Of a stretch of 64,000 nt of DNA, positions 38,610 through 46,803 are shown in pieces (position 1 is the first letter of the stretch; the number at the start of each line of letters is the position of its first letter). The notes under the pieces are model-generated. The model had not been told where the DNA came from, did no database searches, and saw only the letters and a program-made list of their open reading frames with translations. A program made the position numbers and the translations under genes. Location: positions 1-64,000 of the forward strand of contig JACRMM010000012.1 in assembly GCA_016214985.1 (NCBI GenBank), written 5' to 3'. Origin of the DNA: Deltaproteobacteria bacterium (lineage in GTDB: Bacteria > Desulfobacterota > Deferrisomatia > Deferrisomatales > JACRMM01).

Positions 38610-39641
38610 TTATTTCTCCTCCGCCAGGGCCGCCGCCGTGCGGCGCACCGGCGACGCGGCTGCCCCAGCGAACCCAGGTACCCGCTTCGCTTCGCCGCGG
38701 CCGGCCGCGGGTCGCTCGTGTTCCCCGGCCCTCTTCAGGAAGAACCCGAAGAGCCCCTCGGGCAGGAAAAAGATGAGGACCATCAGGAGCAGGCCCAGGA
38801 TGAGCGTCCAGTACTCGGTGTACATGCCGGCGAAGGTGCGAAGGCCCATCATCGCGGCGGCGCCGAACATCGGGCCGAGGAAGGTGAACCACCCGCCCAG
38901 TAGGCACATGATCAGGATCTCCATGGAGAGCGTCCAGAACAGGAGGTCCGGCACGACCGACCCCTCCACGACCACGAAGAGCGAGCCCGCGATGCCGGCG
39001 AACAGGGCCGCGAGCACGAGACCCAGCAGCTGGTGTCGCTGCACGTCGACCCCGATCGCCTCGCTGCGCTCCGGGTTGTCGCGGATGGCCTGGAAGATCT
39101 TGCCGAAGGGGGAGTTGACGATCCGGTTCATGAACCACAGGCACAAAGCGACGGCCGCGAGCACGAAGTAGTACGCGCCCTTCGAGGAGGAGATCAGGTC
39201 GGGCAGCGCCACCCCGTGGATGCCGTCGTCGCCGCCGGTGAAGGAGTACCAGCGGAACACGATCGCCCAGACGAGCGAGCCGAGAGAGATCTGGAGCATC
39301 CCGAAGTAGAGCTTCGAGAGGCGCACGCAGATGAGGCCCATGACGAGGCCCAGCGCTGCCGCGGCCACGGGCGCCGCCGCGAGTGCGACCCACACGGGTG
39401 CGTTCCCCTTCGTGATCGCCAGGGCGAAGGCGTAGGCTCCGGTCCCGTAGAACACGGCGTGGTGGAACTGGTACATCCCGCCGTAGCCGAGCACCAGGTT
39501 CAGGCTCGTCGCCAGGAGTCCCATGACCAGGATCGAGCCGAGGAAGTAGAGGTAGAACCTCGACAACACCCACGGCAGGGCCGCCAGCACGGCCAAACCC
39601 GCGACCGCGAGCGCGGCCGATCGCCACTTCGATGGACCCAC
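38610..39641 (-). CDS. livM: Branched-chain-type ABC transporter permease LivM
   Basis: 343-aa inner-membrane permease with about nine hydrophobic segments and the family signature GYGGMYQFHHAVFYGTGAYA, followed by VRLSKLYFGMLQISLGSLVW and the cytoplasmic EAA-like AIRDNPERSEAIGVD. I choose GTG at 39641 because GGAGGGGAG lies 4 bp upstream; an upstream in-frame GTG at 39659 would overlap livH. The C-terminal 35 residues are charged and alanine-rich. Confidence 0.9.
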   Translation of the reverse strand: MGPSKWRSAALAVAGLAVLAALPWVLSRFYLYFLGSILVMGLLATSLNLVLGYGGMYQFHHAVFYGTGAYAFALAITKGNAPVWVALAAAPVAAAALGLVMGLICVRLSKLYFGMLQISLGSLVWAIVFRWYSFTGGDDGIHGVALPDLISSSKGAYYFVLAAVALCLWFMNRIVNSPFGKIFQAIRDNPERSEAIGVDVQRHQLLGLVLAALFAGIAGSLFVVVEGSVVPDLLFWTLSMEILIMCLLGGWFTFLGPMFGAAAMMGLRTFAGMYTEYWTLILGLLLMVLIFFLPEGLFGFFLKRAGEHERPAAGRGEAKRVPGFAGAAASPVRRTAAALAEEK

Positions 39642-39655
39642 GTTCTCCCCTCCTC

Positions 39656-40540
39656 TCACCAGGTGGCCTTGAGCAGCCCCGACGGGCGAAGTGTCAGGAC
39701 CACGATCACGGCGACGTACGGAAAGACGATCGCGAACTGGGGCCAGACCAGGACCCCGATCGAGTCGGTCAGCCCGAAGATCAGGGCGCCGAGGAGTGCG
39801 CCCCAGATGTTACCCAGCCCGCCCATGATCACGATCAGGAAGGCCTCGATGATGATCGTGTGATCCATCCCCTGGCTGATGTTCTGCATGGGAGCCACGA
39901 GCGCGCCGCCCAGCCCCCCCAGGAAGCAGCCGATCATGAAGACCGACGCGAAGACCCAGCTGACGTTGATCCCGACCGCGCCCACCATCTCCCGGTGCAC
40001 TGCCGCGGCCCTCGCGATCTTGCCGATCTTCGTCTTGTTGGTGAGGAACCACAGGCCCAGGGCCACGAGCGGCCCCACGGCCAGGAGGAATACGCTGTAG
40101 CGGGGCAGGGGTAGCCCGATCACCGTGAAGGACCCCTGGAACACCGGGGGCACCGAAAGGGAGCGGTACTCCGAGCCCCAGACGAGCTTCACCAGGTCAC
40201 CGAAGACCAGCGCCAGGGAGAACGTGAAGAGCAGGAGCATCATGTGCTCGCGCTCGTAGAGGTGGCACAGGAGCGCCCTCTCCGCCACGAGACTGATCAG
40301 GGCCACGGCCACGGGCGCCAGGAGGAGCGCCAGGAAGAACCCGGCCGTGCCGCCCCCGAAGGCCTTGGCGATCGTGAAGGCCAGGAACGCCCCGACCATG
40401 TACAGGGATCCGTGGAACACGTTCGGGATCCGCAGGACCCCGAGCACGAGGCTCAGGCCCGAGGAGACGATGAACAGGATGGTCGTCTTGCTCAGGCCCA
40501 CGAGGATCTGCTGGGCCAGGGCCGTCAGCGTGATGTGCAT
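39656..40540 (-). CDS. livH: Branched-chain-type ABC transporter permease LivH
   Basis: 294-aa inner-membrane permease with about eight hydrophobic helices. Family features include SSGLSLVLGVLRIPNVFHGS near the N-terminus, AAAVHREMVGAVGINVSWVF as coupling region, and IIIEAFLIVIMGGLGNIWGA. It follows the binding-protein gene across a REP-like element. Confidence 0.92.
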   Translation of the reverse strand: MHITLTALAQQILVGLSKTTILFIVSSGLSLVLGVLRIPNVFHGSLYMVGAFLAFTIAKAFGGGTAGFFLALLLAPVAVALISLVAERALLCHLYEREHMMLLLFTFSLALVFGDLVKLVWGSEYRSLSVPPVFQGSFTVIGLPLPRYSVFLLAVGPLVALGLWFLTNKTKIGKIARAAAVHREMVGAVGINVSWVFASVFMIGCFLGGLGGALVAPMQNISQGMDHTIIIEAFLIVIMGGLGNIWGALLGALIFGLTDSIGVLVWPQFAIVFPYVAVIVVLTLRPSGLLKATW

Positions 40541-40555
40541 GAGATGGGACCCTCT

Positions 40556-40640
40556 CAGCGGTCCGCCGTCCGCTGTCAGCCTTCAGGCGGAGCTCCCCTC
40601 CAGGAGAGCGGACCGCTGACCGCTGACAGCCGACGGCTGT
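40556..40640. repeat. REP-like palindromic repeat (copy 2) between livJ and livH
   Basis: An imperfect palindrome built from CGGTCCGC/GCGGACCG and GCTGTCAGC/GCTGACAGC units fills the gap. It shares the exact 12-mer GCTGACCGCTGA with the pilT-alaS repeat. Its position just after the binding-protein gene could lower expression of the permease genes relative to the binding protein. Confidence 0.65.
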
Positions 40641-40643
40641 GAT

Positions 40644-41855
40644 CTACTTCGCCCGCGCCTTCTTCACGTCGTCCACGGACGGCATCGCCTCGGCGCCGGG
40701 GATGGTGACGATCTCCGAGGCCACGAGGTACGGAACGTCCGCGGACTTCTTGGTCACGCCCATGAACATGGGCAGCACCGCCTGGTGGTCGAAGGCGCGC
40801 ATGGTCACGTCGCCCAACGGGCTCTTCACGGTCATCCCCTCGAGCGCATCGATGAACTTCTCCTTGTCGATCTTCCCCGCCTTCTGGTACGCCTGCTCGA
40901 CGAAGTGGGCCGTGAGGTAGCCGTAGAAAGCGCCGACCGCGGGCTCTCTCTTGTAGCGGTCCTTGAACTCCTTGACGAACGCCTTGTTGGCCGGCGTGTC
41001 GGGGTAGTAGTAGTAGTAGTTCGCCGTGCCCAGAACACCTTCGGGGGCGTCGGGCCCCAGGGCCTTCAGGGTCGAGAGCTCGGTGGCCGTGTGCATGTAG
41101 ATCGGGAACTTGCCCGCGAACCCGGTGGCCTTCGCGGCCTTGAGGAACGGGATGCAGCCGGCGCCCCCGGTCGCCACGATGACCGCATCGGGCTTTGCGC
41201 CCTGGATGGCCGTGATGTACGGCGTGAAGTCCGGCTCGCCGAGCTTCCACCAGGTCTGCCCCAACAGCTTCACGCCGGGCTTGAGCTTCTGAAGGTTGCT
41301 CCACACCTCGTCGGCGACGGCGTGGCCGTACTCGTAGTCGTCGCCGGCAATCCAGTACTTGGTGTAGGGCTTCTTGGCCAGGCCGACCGCCGCGGCCTTG
41401 CCCACCATGGCGGTATTCTCGGTGATGGCGAAGACATAGCGGTGGCCCTTGGACCCGGTGATGTTGTCACTCTTCGAGAAGGTCACGAGGTAGGGCACCT
41501 TCTCCTTCTTGCAGAGGTCGGAGATGGCAAGGGCGACGGCGCTGTTGATCGAGCCCATGAGGAGGTCGACCTCCTCCTTCATGATCAGCTCTTTCGCCTG
41601 TCCCAGGGCGATGTCCACCTTGTACTTGTCGTCGCGCGTGACGACCTCGACCTTGTCTCCCAGGATTCCGCCCGCGGCGTTGATCTTGTCTACGGCCAGG
41701 TTGAAGGCGTCGCGGACGTCGTTGGTGTACGCGCTGGGCGGACCGCTGTACGTGTCGATGATGCCGATCTTGAGGGTCTTGGCGGCCGCGGGGCCGGCCA
41801 GGAGCGGGGACAGGGACACTCCGACGCAGGCGAGGAACAGGATGGCTCGTTTCAC
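40644..41855 (-). CDS. livJ: Branched-chain-type ABC transporter substrate-binding protein
   Basis: Exported periplasmic binding protein of 403 aa; signal peptide ends at about GPAAAK. The Leu/Ile/Val-binding family layout is clear: IGIIDTYSGPPSAYTNDVRD, INAAGGILGDKVEVVTRDDK, and VDLLMGSINSAVALAISD. The GTG start has GAAGGAGGG upstream. It is the first gene of the liv-larA-Mo operon, preceded by a sigma-54 promoter match. HAAT systems also import aromatic and hydroxy acids, so the ligand need not be an amino acid. Confidence 0.92.
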   Translation of the reverse strand: MKRAILFLACVGVSLSPLLAGPAAAKTLKIGIIDTYSGPPSAYTNDVRDAFNLAVDKINAAGGILGDKVEVVTRDDKYKVDIALGQAKELIMKEEVDLLMGSINSAVALAISDLCKKEKVPYLVTFSKSDNITGSKGHRYVFAITENTAMVGKAAAVGLAKKPYTKYWIAGDDYEYGHAVADEVWSNLQKLKPGVKLLGQTWWKLGEPDFTPYITAIQGAKPDAVIVATGGAGCIPFLKAAKATGFAGKFPIYMHTATELSTLKALGPDAPEGVLGTANYYYYYPDTPANKAFVKEFKDRYKREPAVGAFYGYLTAHFVEQAYQKAGKIDKEKFIDALEGMTVKSPLGDVTMRAFDHQAVLPMFMGVTKKSADVPYLVASEIVTIPGAEAMPSVDDVKKARAK

Positions 41856-42038
41856 GGGGTACCCTCCTTCGGTTGGGTGTGACTTCGGTGGGGTGCTCGG
41901 GTTTCGGGAACCAGGCGACGCGGGAGTCGATGCCCGGCGGCTGTCGAACAACGGTTGCTGGGGTCTTCTTCTCCGGCGGCCGATTCGCGCCCGACACGTG
42001 GCTCACCACGCGGCCGCCGCTTTCTCAAACCTGGTTTT

Positions 42039-42053
42039 GCAGGACGCGTGCCA
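42039..42053 (-). promoter_or_regulatory. Sigma-54 (-24/-12) promoter of the liv-larA-molybdoenzyme operon
   Basis: The minus strand reads TGGCACGCGTCCTGC. The -24 half is a perfect TGGCACG and the -12 half is CTGC against TTGC, with correct spacing. It lies about 185 bp upstream of livJ. Confidence 0.78.
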
Positions 42054-42178
42054 GCGCTCGCGCGGGAAGGGGGGGCGAGATCGGCTTGGGCTGTAGAGCG
42101 CTTTCCGGGCGGAGAGAGACGAGCAGCGCCCGGGGAGCATCGCCCTGCGGCGTAAAAATCTGATCCGTGCGTAAAGAA

Positions 42179-42222
42179 TCGAGCAGCCGGGGCGCCCACG
42201 GGGGGCCACTCCGGCTGCTCGA
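42179..42222 (-). terminator. Hairpin downstream of msrA
   Basis: A perfect 12-bp stem (42179-42190 with 42211-42222) follows the msrA stop on the minus strand and is followed by GATTCTTTACG, a short T-rich tail. It should end the msr operon transcript. Confidence 0.65.
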
Positions 42223-42245
42223 GTCGCGGCGGCGGGCGCGGGCGC

Positions 42246-42860
42246 TCACTCCTTGCGGCCCCATAGCTCCTCCAGGCGTTGGTCGCGGCCGCAGCCAAAC
42301 CGGTAGATCTTGTACCGGAGGGGGTTCTTTCGATAGTAGTCCTGGTGGTACTCCTCGGCCGGGTAGAAGGTCGACGCCGCCGAGATCTCGGTCGCGATGG
42401 GGCTTGAAAAGCGCTTCGAGGCCTCCAGCGCGCGCTTCGACTCCTCGGCCAGGCGCTTCTGCTCCTCACCGTTGTAGAAGATCGCCGTGCGGTACTGGCT
42501 CCCGACATCACAGAACTGCCGGTCGCGCACCGTGGGGTCCACGTTGTGCCAGAAGACGTCGAGGAGCGTTGCGTAGCTCACCTTGCGGGGATCGAAGACG
42601 ATCTCCACCGACTCCGCGTGCCCGGTCGCGCCCGCAGACACCTCCTCGTAGGTCGGGTCCTTCTTCTGACCGCCGGTGTATCCCGAGGTCACCGAGACGA
42701 CCCCGTCGAGCTTCTCGAAGGGCGGCTCCATGCACCAGAAACAGCCGCCCGCGAAGGTCGCCTTCTCCAACGTGCCCGCCGGCGGTCCTTGGGTCCCCCA
42801 GGCGGCAGCGCCGAGGGCGAACACGGTCAACAGCGTCAAGATCGGAACGGTTGCGGTCAT
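42246..42860 (-). CDS. msrA: Peptide-methionine (S)-S-oxide reductase, exported
   Basis: 204-aa MsrA with an N-terminal signal sequence (hydrophobic, ending near AAAWG), so it probably repairs oxidised Met in periplasmic proteins. The catalytic motif is AGGCFWCMEPPF (Cys40), with [12 protein letters not shown] and further Cys toward the C-terminus (FGCGRDQR) that can resolve the sulfenic acid. It is the last gene of the msr operon, 21 bp after msrB, and the only MsrA of the pair that keeps Cys at the active site. Confidence 0.95.
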   Translation of the reverse strand: MTATVPILTLLTVFALGAAAWGTQGPPAGTLEKATFAGGCFWCMEPPFEKLDGVVSVTSGYTGGQKKDPTYEEVSAGATGHAESVEIVFDPRKVSYATLLDVFWHNVDPTVRDRQFCDVGSQYRTAIFYNGEEQKRLAEESKRALEASKRFSSPIATEISAASTFYPAEEYHQDYYRKNPLRYKIYRFGCGRDQRLEELWGRKE

Positions 42861-42881
42861 GCGTCCTCTCCCTTCCGCGCT

Positions 42882-43445
42882 TCACTCCGCCTTCGCGAAG
42901 GTGAGCGCCGCCGAGTTCAGGCAGTAGCGGAGGCCCGTGGGCGGCGGGCCGTCCTCGAACACGTGTCCCAGGTGCGCGTCGCACCGGGCGCAGAGCACTT
43001 CGGTGCGGGTCGTGAACCAGCTCTTGTCCACGGCGGTTCGGATGTTCTCCGGCGCGATCGGCTGCCAGAAGCTCGGCCAGCCCGTTCCGGACTCGAACTT
43101 CGTGTCGGAGAGGAACAGGTCGTTGCCACAGCACACGCACCGATAGACCCCCTTGTCGTGGAGGTTCCAGTACGCGCCCGAGAAGGCCCGCTCCGTGCCT
43201 TTCTTTCGCGTCACCTCGTACTGCTCGGGGGTGAGCTGCTTGCGCCACTCCTCGTCGGATTTCACCACGCGGTCGACCATCCCATACCCCTTTTCCCGGG
43301 CCAAGTAGACTCGGATCTTGGTTCCCGCAGCCGGCACGCCGCCGGCCGGGAGTGACGCCGCCCACGCCAGCCCGCCGCCCGGCCGTCGAAGGGCCGGCGG
43401 GAGGCCGAGGGCGAGCGCCCCCAGCAAGAAATAGCGCCTGTTCAT
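42882..43445 (-). CDS. msrB: Peptide-methionine (R)-S-oxide reductase, exported
   Basis: 187-aa MsrB with a twin-Arg-like or Sec signal ([14 protein letters not shown]). Zinc ligands Cys103/Cys106 (CVCC) and Cys152/Cys155 (CARC), substrate-pocket SGTGWPSFW and catalytic Cys175 in [12 protein letters not shown] are all present. It sits between two msrA genes (43-bp and 21-bp gaps), so both sulfoxide epimers can be repaired from one transcript. Confidence 0.95.
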   Translation of the reverse strand: MNRRYFLLGALALGLPPALRRPGGGLAWAASLPAGGVPAAGTKIRVYLAREKGYGMVDRVVKSDEEWRKQLTPEQYEVTRKKGTERAFSGAYWNLHDKGVYRCVCCGNDLFLSDTKFESGTGWPSFWQPIAPENIRTAVDKSWFTTRTEVLCARCDAHLGHVFEDGPPPTGLRYCLNSAALTFAKAE

Positions 43446-43488
43446 CGTTGTCTCCTTTCGGGTTTGCGCTGCTCGGCACCCGCTCGGG

Positions 43489-44172
43489 TCAGCGGTGCCG
43501 GGCCGAAATCCGTTCCATGAGCCGCTCGCCCGCGCGGGGCGTGAGCCCGAGGCTGGGGAGCTCCTGCTTCAGCTGCTCCAGGGTGCCGTTGCCGCCCAGA
43601 TACCCGTTCACCCGCGCCACGGCGGTAGAGGCCGTCAGCGCGCCGGGCTCCGGGTACGGGGCCGCGAGCTCCCGGAAGAGCTCCCGTTCGCTCCGCAGGT
43701 AGTACTTCTGGTGGTACTCCTCCGCGGGATAGAAGGTGCCCGCAGTGACGATCGCGGTACGCACCGGGGCCCGGCCCCCCGCGGCCACCTCGTCGCGGGT
43801 CTTCTCTGCGAGCCGCCGCTGTTCTTCCCCGTGCACGAACACCGCCGCCCGGTACTGGCGGGACCACGGCTGCGACCCGGGGTCGTGGCTCGCCCAGAAG
43901 ACTCGCAGGAGTTGCTCGTACGACACCCTCGAGGGATCGTAGTCGATCTCCACCGTCTCGGAGTGGTCGCCGAGCGCGTGGTAGGTCGGGTTTCTGCTCG
44001 TGCCACCCGCGTAGCCCACGCGGGTGCGCACCACTCCGGGGATGCTCCCGAACCGGGAGTCGGGTCCCCAGAATCACCCCAAGGCGAAGGTTGCGGTCTC
44101 CGTCCTCACGGGCGCGGCCGCGTCGATCGGCGGCAGGGGTTGCTTCGCGATCGGTCTTCGTGCGCTCTCCAT
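43489..44172 (-). CDS. msrA: Selenocysteine-containing peptide-methionine sulfoxide reductase A (in-frame TGA = Sec)
   Basis: Read through an in-frame TGA at 44074-44076, this is a complete 227-aa Msr[20 protein letters not shown] then [20 protein letters not shown] and [12 protein letters not shown]. The TGA falls exactly on the catalytic Cys of the GCFWG motif, as Sec33. The remaining protein has no Cys at all, as expected for a Sec-type enzyme without resolving Cys. Ends after RISARHR. GAAGGAGA precedes the ATG at 44172; an in-frame ATG at 44352, also with AAGGAG, would add a 60-residue N-terminus with a signal-anchor-like segment (Sec then residue 93). First gene of the msrA-msrB-msrA operon. 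A Cys-to-stop mutation is the alternative. Confidence 0.85.
44038..44069 (-). promoter_or_regulatory. Candidate bacterial SECIS hairpin in msrA
   Basis: Immediately after the TGA, an upper 6-bp stem (44054-44059 with 44045-44050) closes a GTT loop, and a lower 5-bp stem (44065-44069 with 44038-44042) lies below an asymmetric bulge. The loop G is 21 nt after the TGA, within the usual spacing for SelB recognition. Confidence 0.65.
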
Positions 44173-44352
44173 CCTGGTCTCCTTCGGCCCCGGCCTGACC
44201 GGGGCTACCTCGCAGGTAGGCGGCCTGACCCCCCGGGTCCCCTGACGTCCCGCCGGCCCCGTATCGGTGCCGGCCCACACGAGGGCTGCCGAGGCGGCGG
44301 CCCCCACGCCCAGCGCCCTCCACACTGCTGTTCCGGTTCCGCACTTCCCCAT

Positions 44353-44596
44353 GGCCTGTCTCCTTGGATGCGTCTGCGGCCGCCCTCGGCTCTCAAGGGC
44401 GCGTTCCATACGTCAACATAACCGCCCCACATCAAGGGAGGACGAGCGGGAGATCAAGAAACGGTAAAGAACGGCCGCCCGTCACAGCCAGCGCCGCTCC
44501 GGACTTGCAACTTTCTTTCAAATACCCCTATGCACTTTCTTTGGCTCGCCGATAAGAGGTCGGTAGCTTTCGTCCTGCGAACCGCGGAGAGTGCCC
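44353..44596. other. Divergent intergenic region, msr operon and cyclase
   Basis: About 240 bp (420 bp if msrA starts at 44172) separate two divergent genes. It contains AT-richer sequence with CTTTCTTT repeated near 44510-44545. No clear promoter or operator could be assigned. Confidence 0.4.
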
Positions 44597-45859
44597 ATGA
44601 ACGCGCCAACCCCCGATGGTGGAACCGCCCTTCCTGCGTTCGAACCCCACAAGCTGACCGAACGCATCGTGGGCGCGGTCGAAGGCTACCTCGGCCGCCG
44701 CGGCGGCGACGGCACGTTCCGTCGAGACCTTCAGGCGCTCGTGAACGCGGCCATCGACGGCGGCGCGTCTGCCTCGGCGCCGAGCCAGGCGCGGGAGGTC
44801 ACCGTGCTGCTCTCCGACATTCGCGGCTTCACAAGCGTCGCAGAGACCCACCCCCTTCCTCGGGTGGCAGAGGCGCTCAACCGGCACTTCTCCACCATGT
44901 GCGACGTCATCTACCGCTACGGCGGTACGGTCGACAAGTTCATGGGCGACTCGATCATGGCGCTCTTCGGCACGCCGGTGTGCCGCAAGGACGCCGCGGA
45001 GAGTGCGATCGCTTGCGCGATCGCGATGCAGCGCGAGATGGAGGGGTTCAACCGGGCCAACGAGCGTCTCGGGCTGCCCGCTCTCCATATGGGGATCGGG
45101 ATCAACACCGGTGAGGTCCTGGTCGGCCGCGTGGGATCGGAGCTCCACAGTGAGGACACCGTCATCGGCAACGAGGTCAACCTGGCGTCGAGGATCGAAT
45201 CGTGCTGCCTGCGGGGGCAGATCCTGATCGGTGAGAACACCTTGCGCCGTTCGGCGCCGGGCCTGCTCCGCGTGCGCGACCCGATACCCTTGTCGGTCAA
45301 GGGAAAGCGAGATCCGGTCCGCGTGTACGAAGTCGTTTCCCTGGGGCCGCCCTGGAACCTGGAGGCGCCGGAGCGCGACGTGCGACGCAGCCCCCGAGCC
45401 AGCGTCCATATCCCGTTCTCGTTTCAGGTGTGCGAAGGAAAGCTCGTCATCGACGGTTTCGAGCATGGCACGGTCCGAAACATCAGCATCGGCGGCCTGC
45501 AGGCCGCCACCGAAGCCGTGGTGCAGCCCCACCTCAACGTCCGGTTCCGGCTGCGTCTCGGCAAGCTCGGGGTGGAGACCGGCGATATCTACGGCAAGGT
45601 CCTCACCATCCGCGACGGCGAACCGGCCCGTAGCGTGCACATGGAGTTCGTAAACATCGCCCCCGAGGACCGCGAGGCCATCGACGCCGTGGTCCGAGCC
45701 ACCCTCGCCGCCCCCCCAGCATCGTCAGCCCGGCAGCGTGAACCAGACCGACGTGCGCCCGGCAGCGCTCGACGCGCCGGCGCGGCCGCCGTGGGCCTCC
45801 ACGAGCTCGCGCGCGATCGCGAGGCCGAGCCCGGCGCCGCCCGCCTCGCGCGACCGTGA
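44597..45859 (+). CDS. Class III adenylate/guanylate cyclase fused to a PilZ domain
   Basis: 420-aa cytoplasmic protein. The cyclase domain (about 65-250) shows metal-binding Asp in VTVLLSDIRGFTSVAE and KFMGDSIMALFG, and NEVNLASRIES with the transition-state Asn/Arg. The Lys in VDKFMGD favours ATP. A C-terminal PilZ domain (about 270-380) has RRSPR (R-x3-R) and NISIGG (N-x-S-x-x-G), the c-di-GMP-binding signature. This implies c-di-GMP control of cyclic nucleotide synthesis. Its last 45 codons overlap the convergent kinase gene by 135 bp. GGAGAG precedes the ATG. Confidence 0.9.
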   Translation: MNAPTPDGGTALPAFEPHKLTERIVGAVEGYLGRRGGDGTFRRDLQALVNAAIDGGASASAPSQAREVTVLLSDIRGFTSVAETHPLPRVAEALNRHFSTMCDVIYRYGGTVDKFMGDSIMALFGTPVCRKDAAESAIACAIAMQREMEGFNRANERLGLPALHMGIGINTGEVLVGRVGSELHSEDTVIGNEVNLASRIESCCLRGQILIGENTLRRSAPGLLRVRDPIPLSVKGKRDPVRVYEVVSLGPPWNLEAPERDVRRSPRASVHIPFSFQVCEGKLVIDGFEHGTVRNISIGGLQAATEAVVQPHLNVRFRLRLGKLGVETGDIYGKVLTIRDGEPARSVHMEFVNIAPEDREAIDAVVRATLAAPPASSARQREPDRRAPGSARRAGAAAVGLHELARDREAEPGAARLARP

Positions 45860-46789
45860 CCGGTCGACGCGGAAGAACCGCTCGAACAGGAGCGGAAGGT
45901 CGCGCTCGTCGATTTCCTCTCCGGTGTTCGACACGGTGACCCGGACCCCTTCGGGCACCCTCTCGGCCGTGACCTCCACCTCGCTCCCGGGTGTTGCGTA
46001 CCGCAGCGCGTTGTCGAGGAGGTTGCCGAGCACCTGCGAGAGCCGGTCCCGGTCCGCGGTCACCGCGTCCGCGTCGGGCGCGAGGCGCGCGGCCAGGCGA
46101 AGCGCGCGGGCCTGGAACCGGGGCCGGTGGATCTCGAGCTGCTGTCCCAGGAGTTCGTGCAGCGACACGGGGCGTCTCTCCAGAAACGCCCGCGCCGCAT
46201 CGGCCTTGGCCAGCTCGAGCAGCCCCTCTACGAGGCTCGCCAGGCGCTGGGTCTCTCCGAGGAGCAGCTCAAACGTCTCCCGGCTCGGCGGCACCACCCC
46301 GTCGGCCAGCGCCTCGAGGTAGCCGCGCACGTTGGTGAGCGGCGTGCGCAGCTCGTGGGCCACGTCGGCGACCATGCTCTTCCGCAGGCTCTCCAGCCGC
46401 GCCAGGCTCTCGGCCATCCGGTTGAAGGCCGCGCCGAGCGCGCCCACCTCGTCGACGGAGGTCTCCGTGACACGCGACGAAAAGTCGCCCGCCGCGAGCC
46501 GGCCCGCCACCTCCGTCATCTGCGAGAGGGGCCCCAGAACCCGCCGGGTCAAGAGGAAGCTCAGTCCCACCGCCACACCCGCCGCAGCGAGCGTCGCCCA
46601 CAGGAGGTAGCGGTGGACCGCCTCGAGAAACATTCGATTGGACTCGACCGGCGAGATGCCGTAGCGAAGCATCAGGGCCGAGAAGTACCCGGCGGCAAGG
46701 GTGTCGATCGCGATCCAGATCCCGAGCCCCACCACGGCGAGCACCGGGAGGTTGACGCCCAGGAGCTTCCAGAGCAGGCGCGGCCGCAC
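45725..46789 (-). CDS. Sensor histidine kinase
   Basis: 354-aa inner-membrane kinase. Two transmembrane helices (about 12-32 and 62-82) enclose a short periplasmic loop of about 30 residues; a HAMP domain follows. The phosphorylated His is in VADVAHELRTPLTNVRG. ATPase boxes: N box LLDNALRYATPG, F box LFERFFRVDRSRS and G box GGAGLGLAIARELVEAHGG. It follows the OmpR-type regulator by 14 bp and is the last gene of the five-gene operon starting at the OmpC-like selenoprotein's OsmC-family gene. The small sensor suggests membrane or intramembrane sensing. Confidence 0.93.
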   Translation of the reverse strand: MRPRLLWKLLGVNLPVLAVVGLGIWIAIDTLAAGYFSALMLRYGISPVESNRMFLEAVHRYLLWATLAAAGVAVGLSFLLTRRVLGPLSQMTEVAGRLAAGDFSSRVTETSVDEVGALGAAFNRMAESLARLESLRKSMVADVAHELRTPLTNVRGYLEALADGVVPPSRETFELLLGETQRLASLVEGLLELAKADAARAFLERRPVSLHELLGQQLEIHRPRFQARALRLAARLAPDADAVTADRDRLSQVLGNLLDNALRYATPGSEVEVTAERVPEGVRVTVSNTGEEIDERDLPLLFERFFRVDRSRSREAGGAGLGLAIARELVEAHGGRAGASSAAGRTSVWFTLPG

Positions 46790-46803
46790 AGCCAGCGGTC
46801 GCG

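Larger units (their letters stand above)
41856..42245. other. Intergenic region: livJ promoter and msrA terminator
   Basis: 390 bp with no supported gene. It holds the sigma-54 promoter reading toward livJ (42039-42053) and a hairpin just downstream of the periplasmic msrA (42179-42222). Confidence 0.6.

Noticed and set aside
40541..40643. Possible CRISPR-like or tandem repeat array in the livH-livJ gap
   Set aside because: The repeats are short, inverted and without regular spacers; they fit a REP-like palindrome. No CRISPR array or cas gene was found anywhere in the window.
44074..44181. Treating the 5' part of msrA (up to TGA) as a separate small gene
   Set aside because: The peptide ends in TATFALG, the exact lead-in to the MsrA active site, and the downstream frame continues without a shift, so it is one gene.
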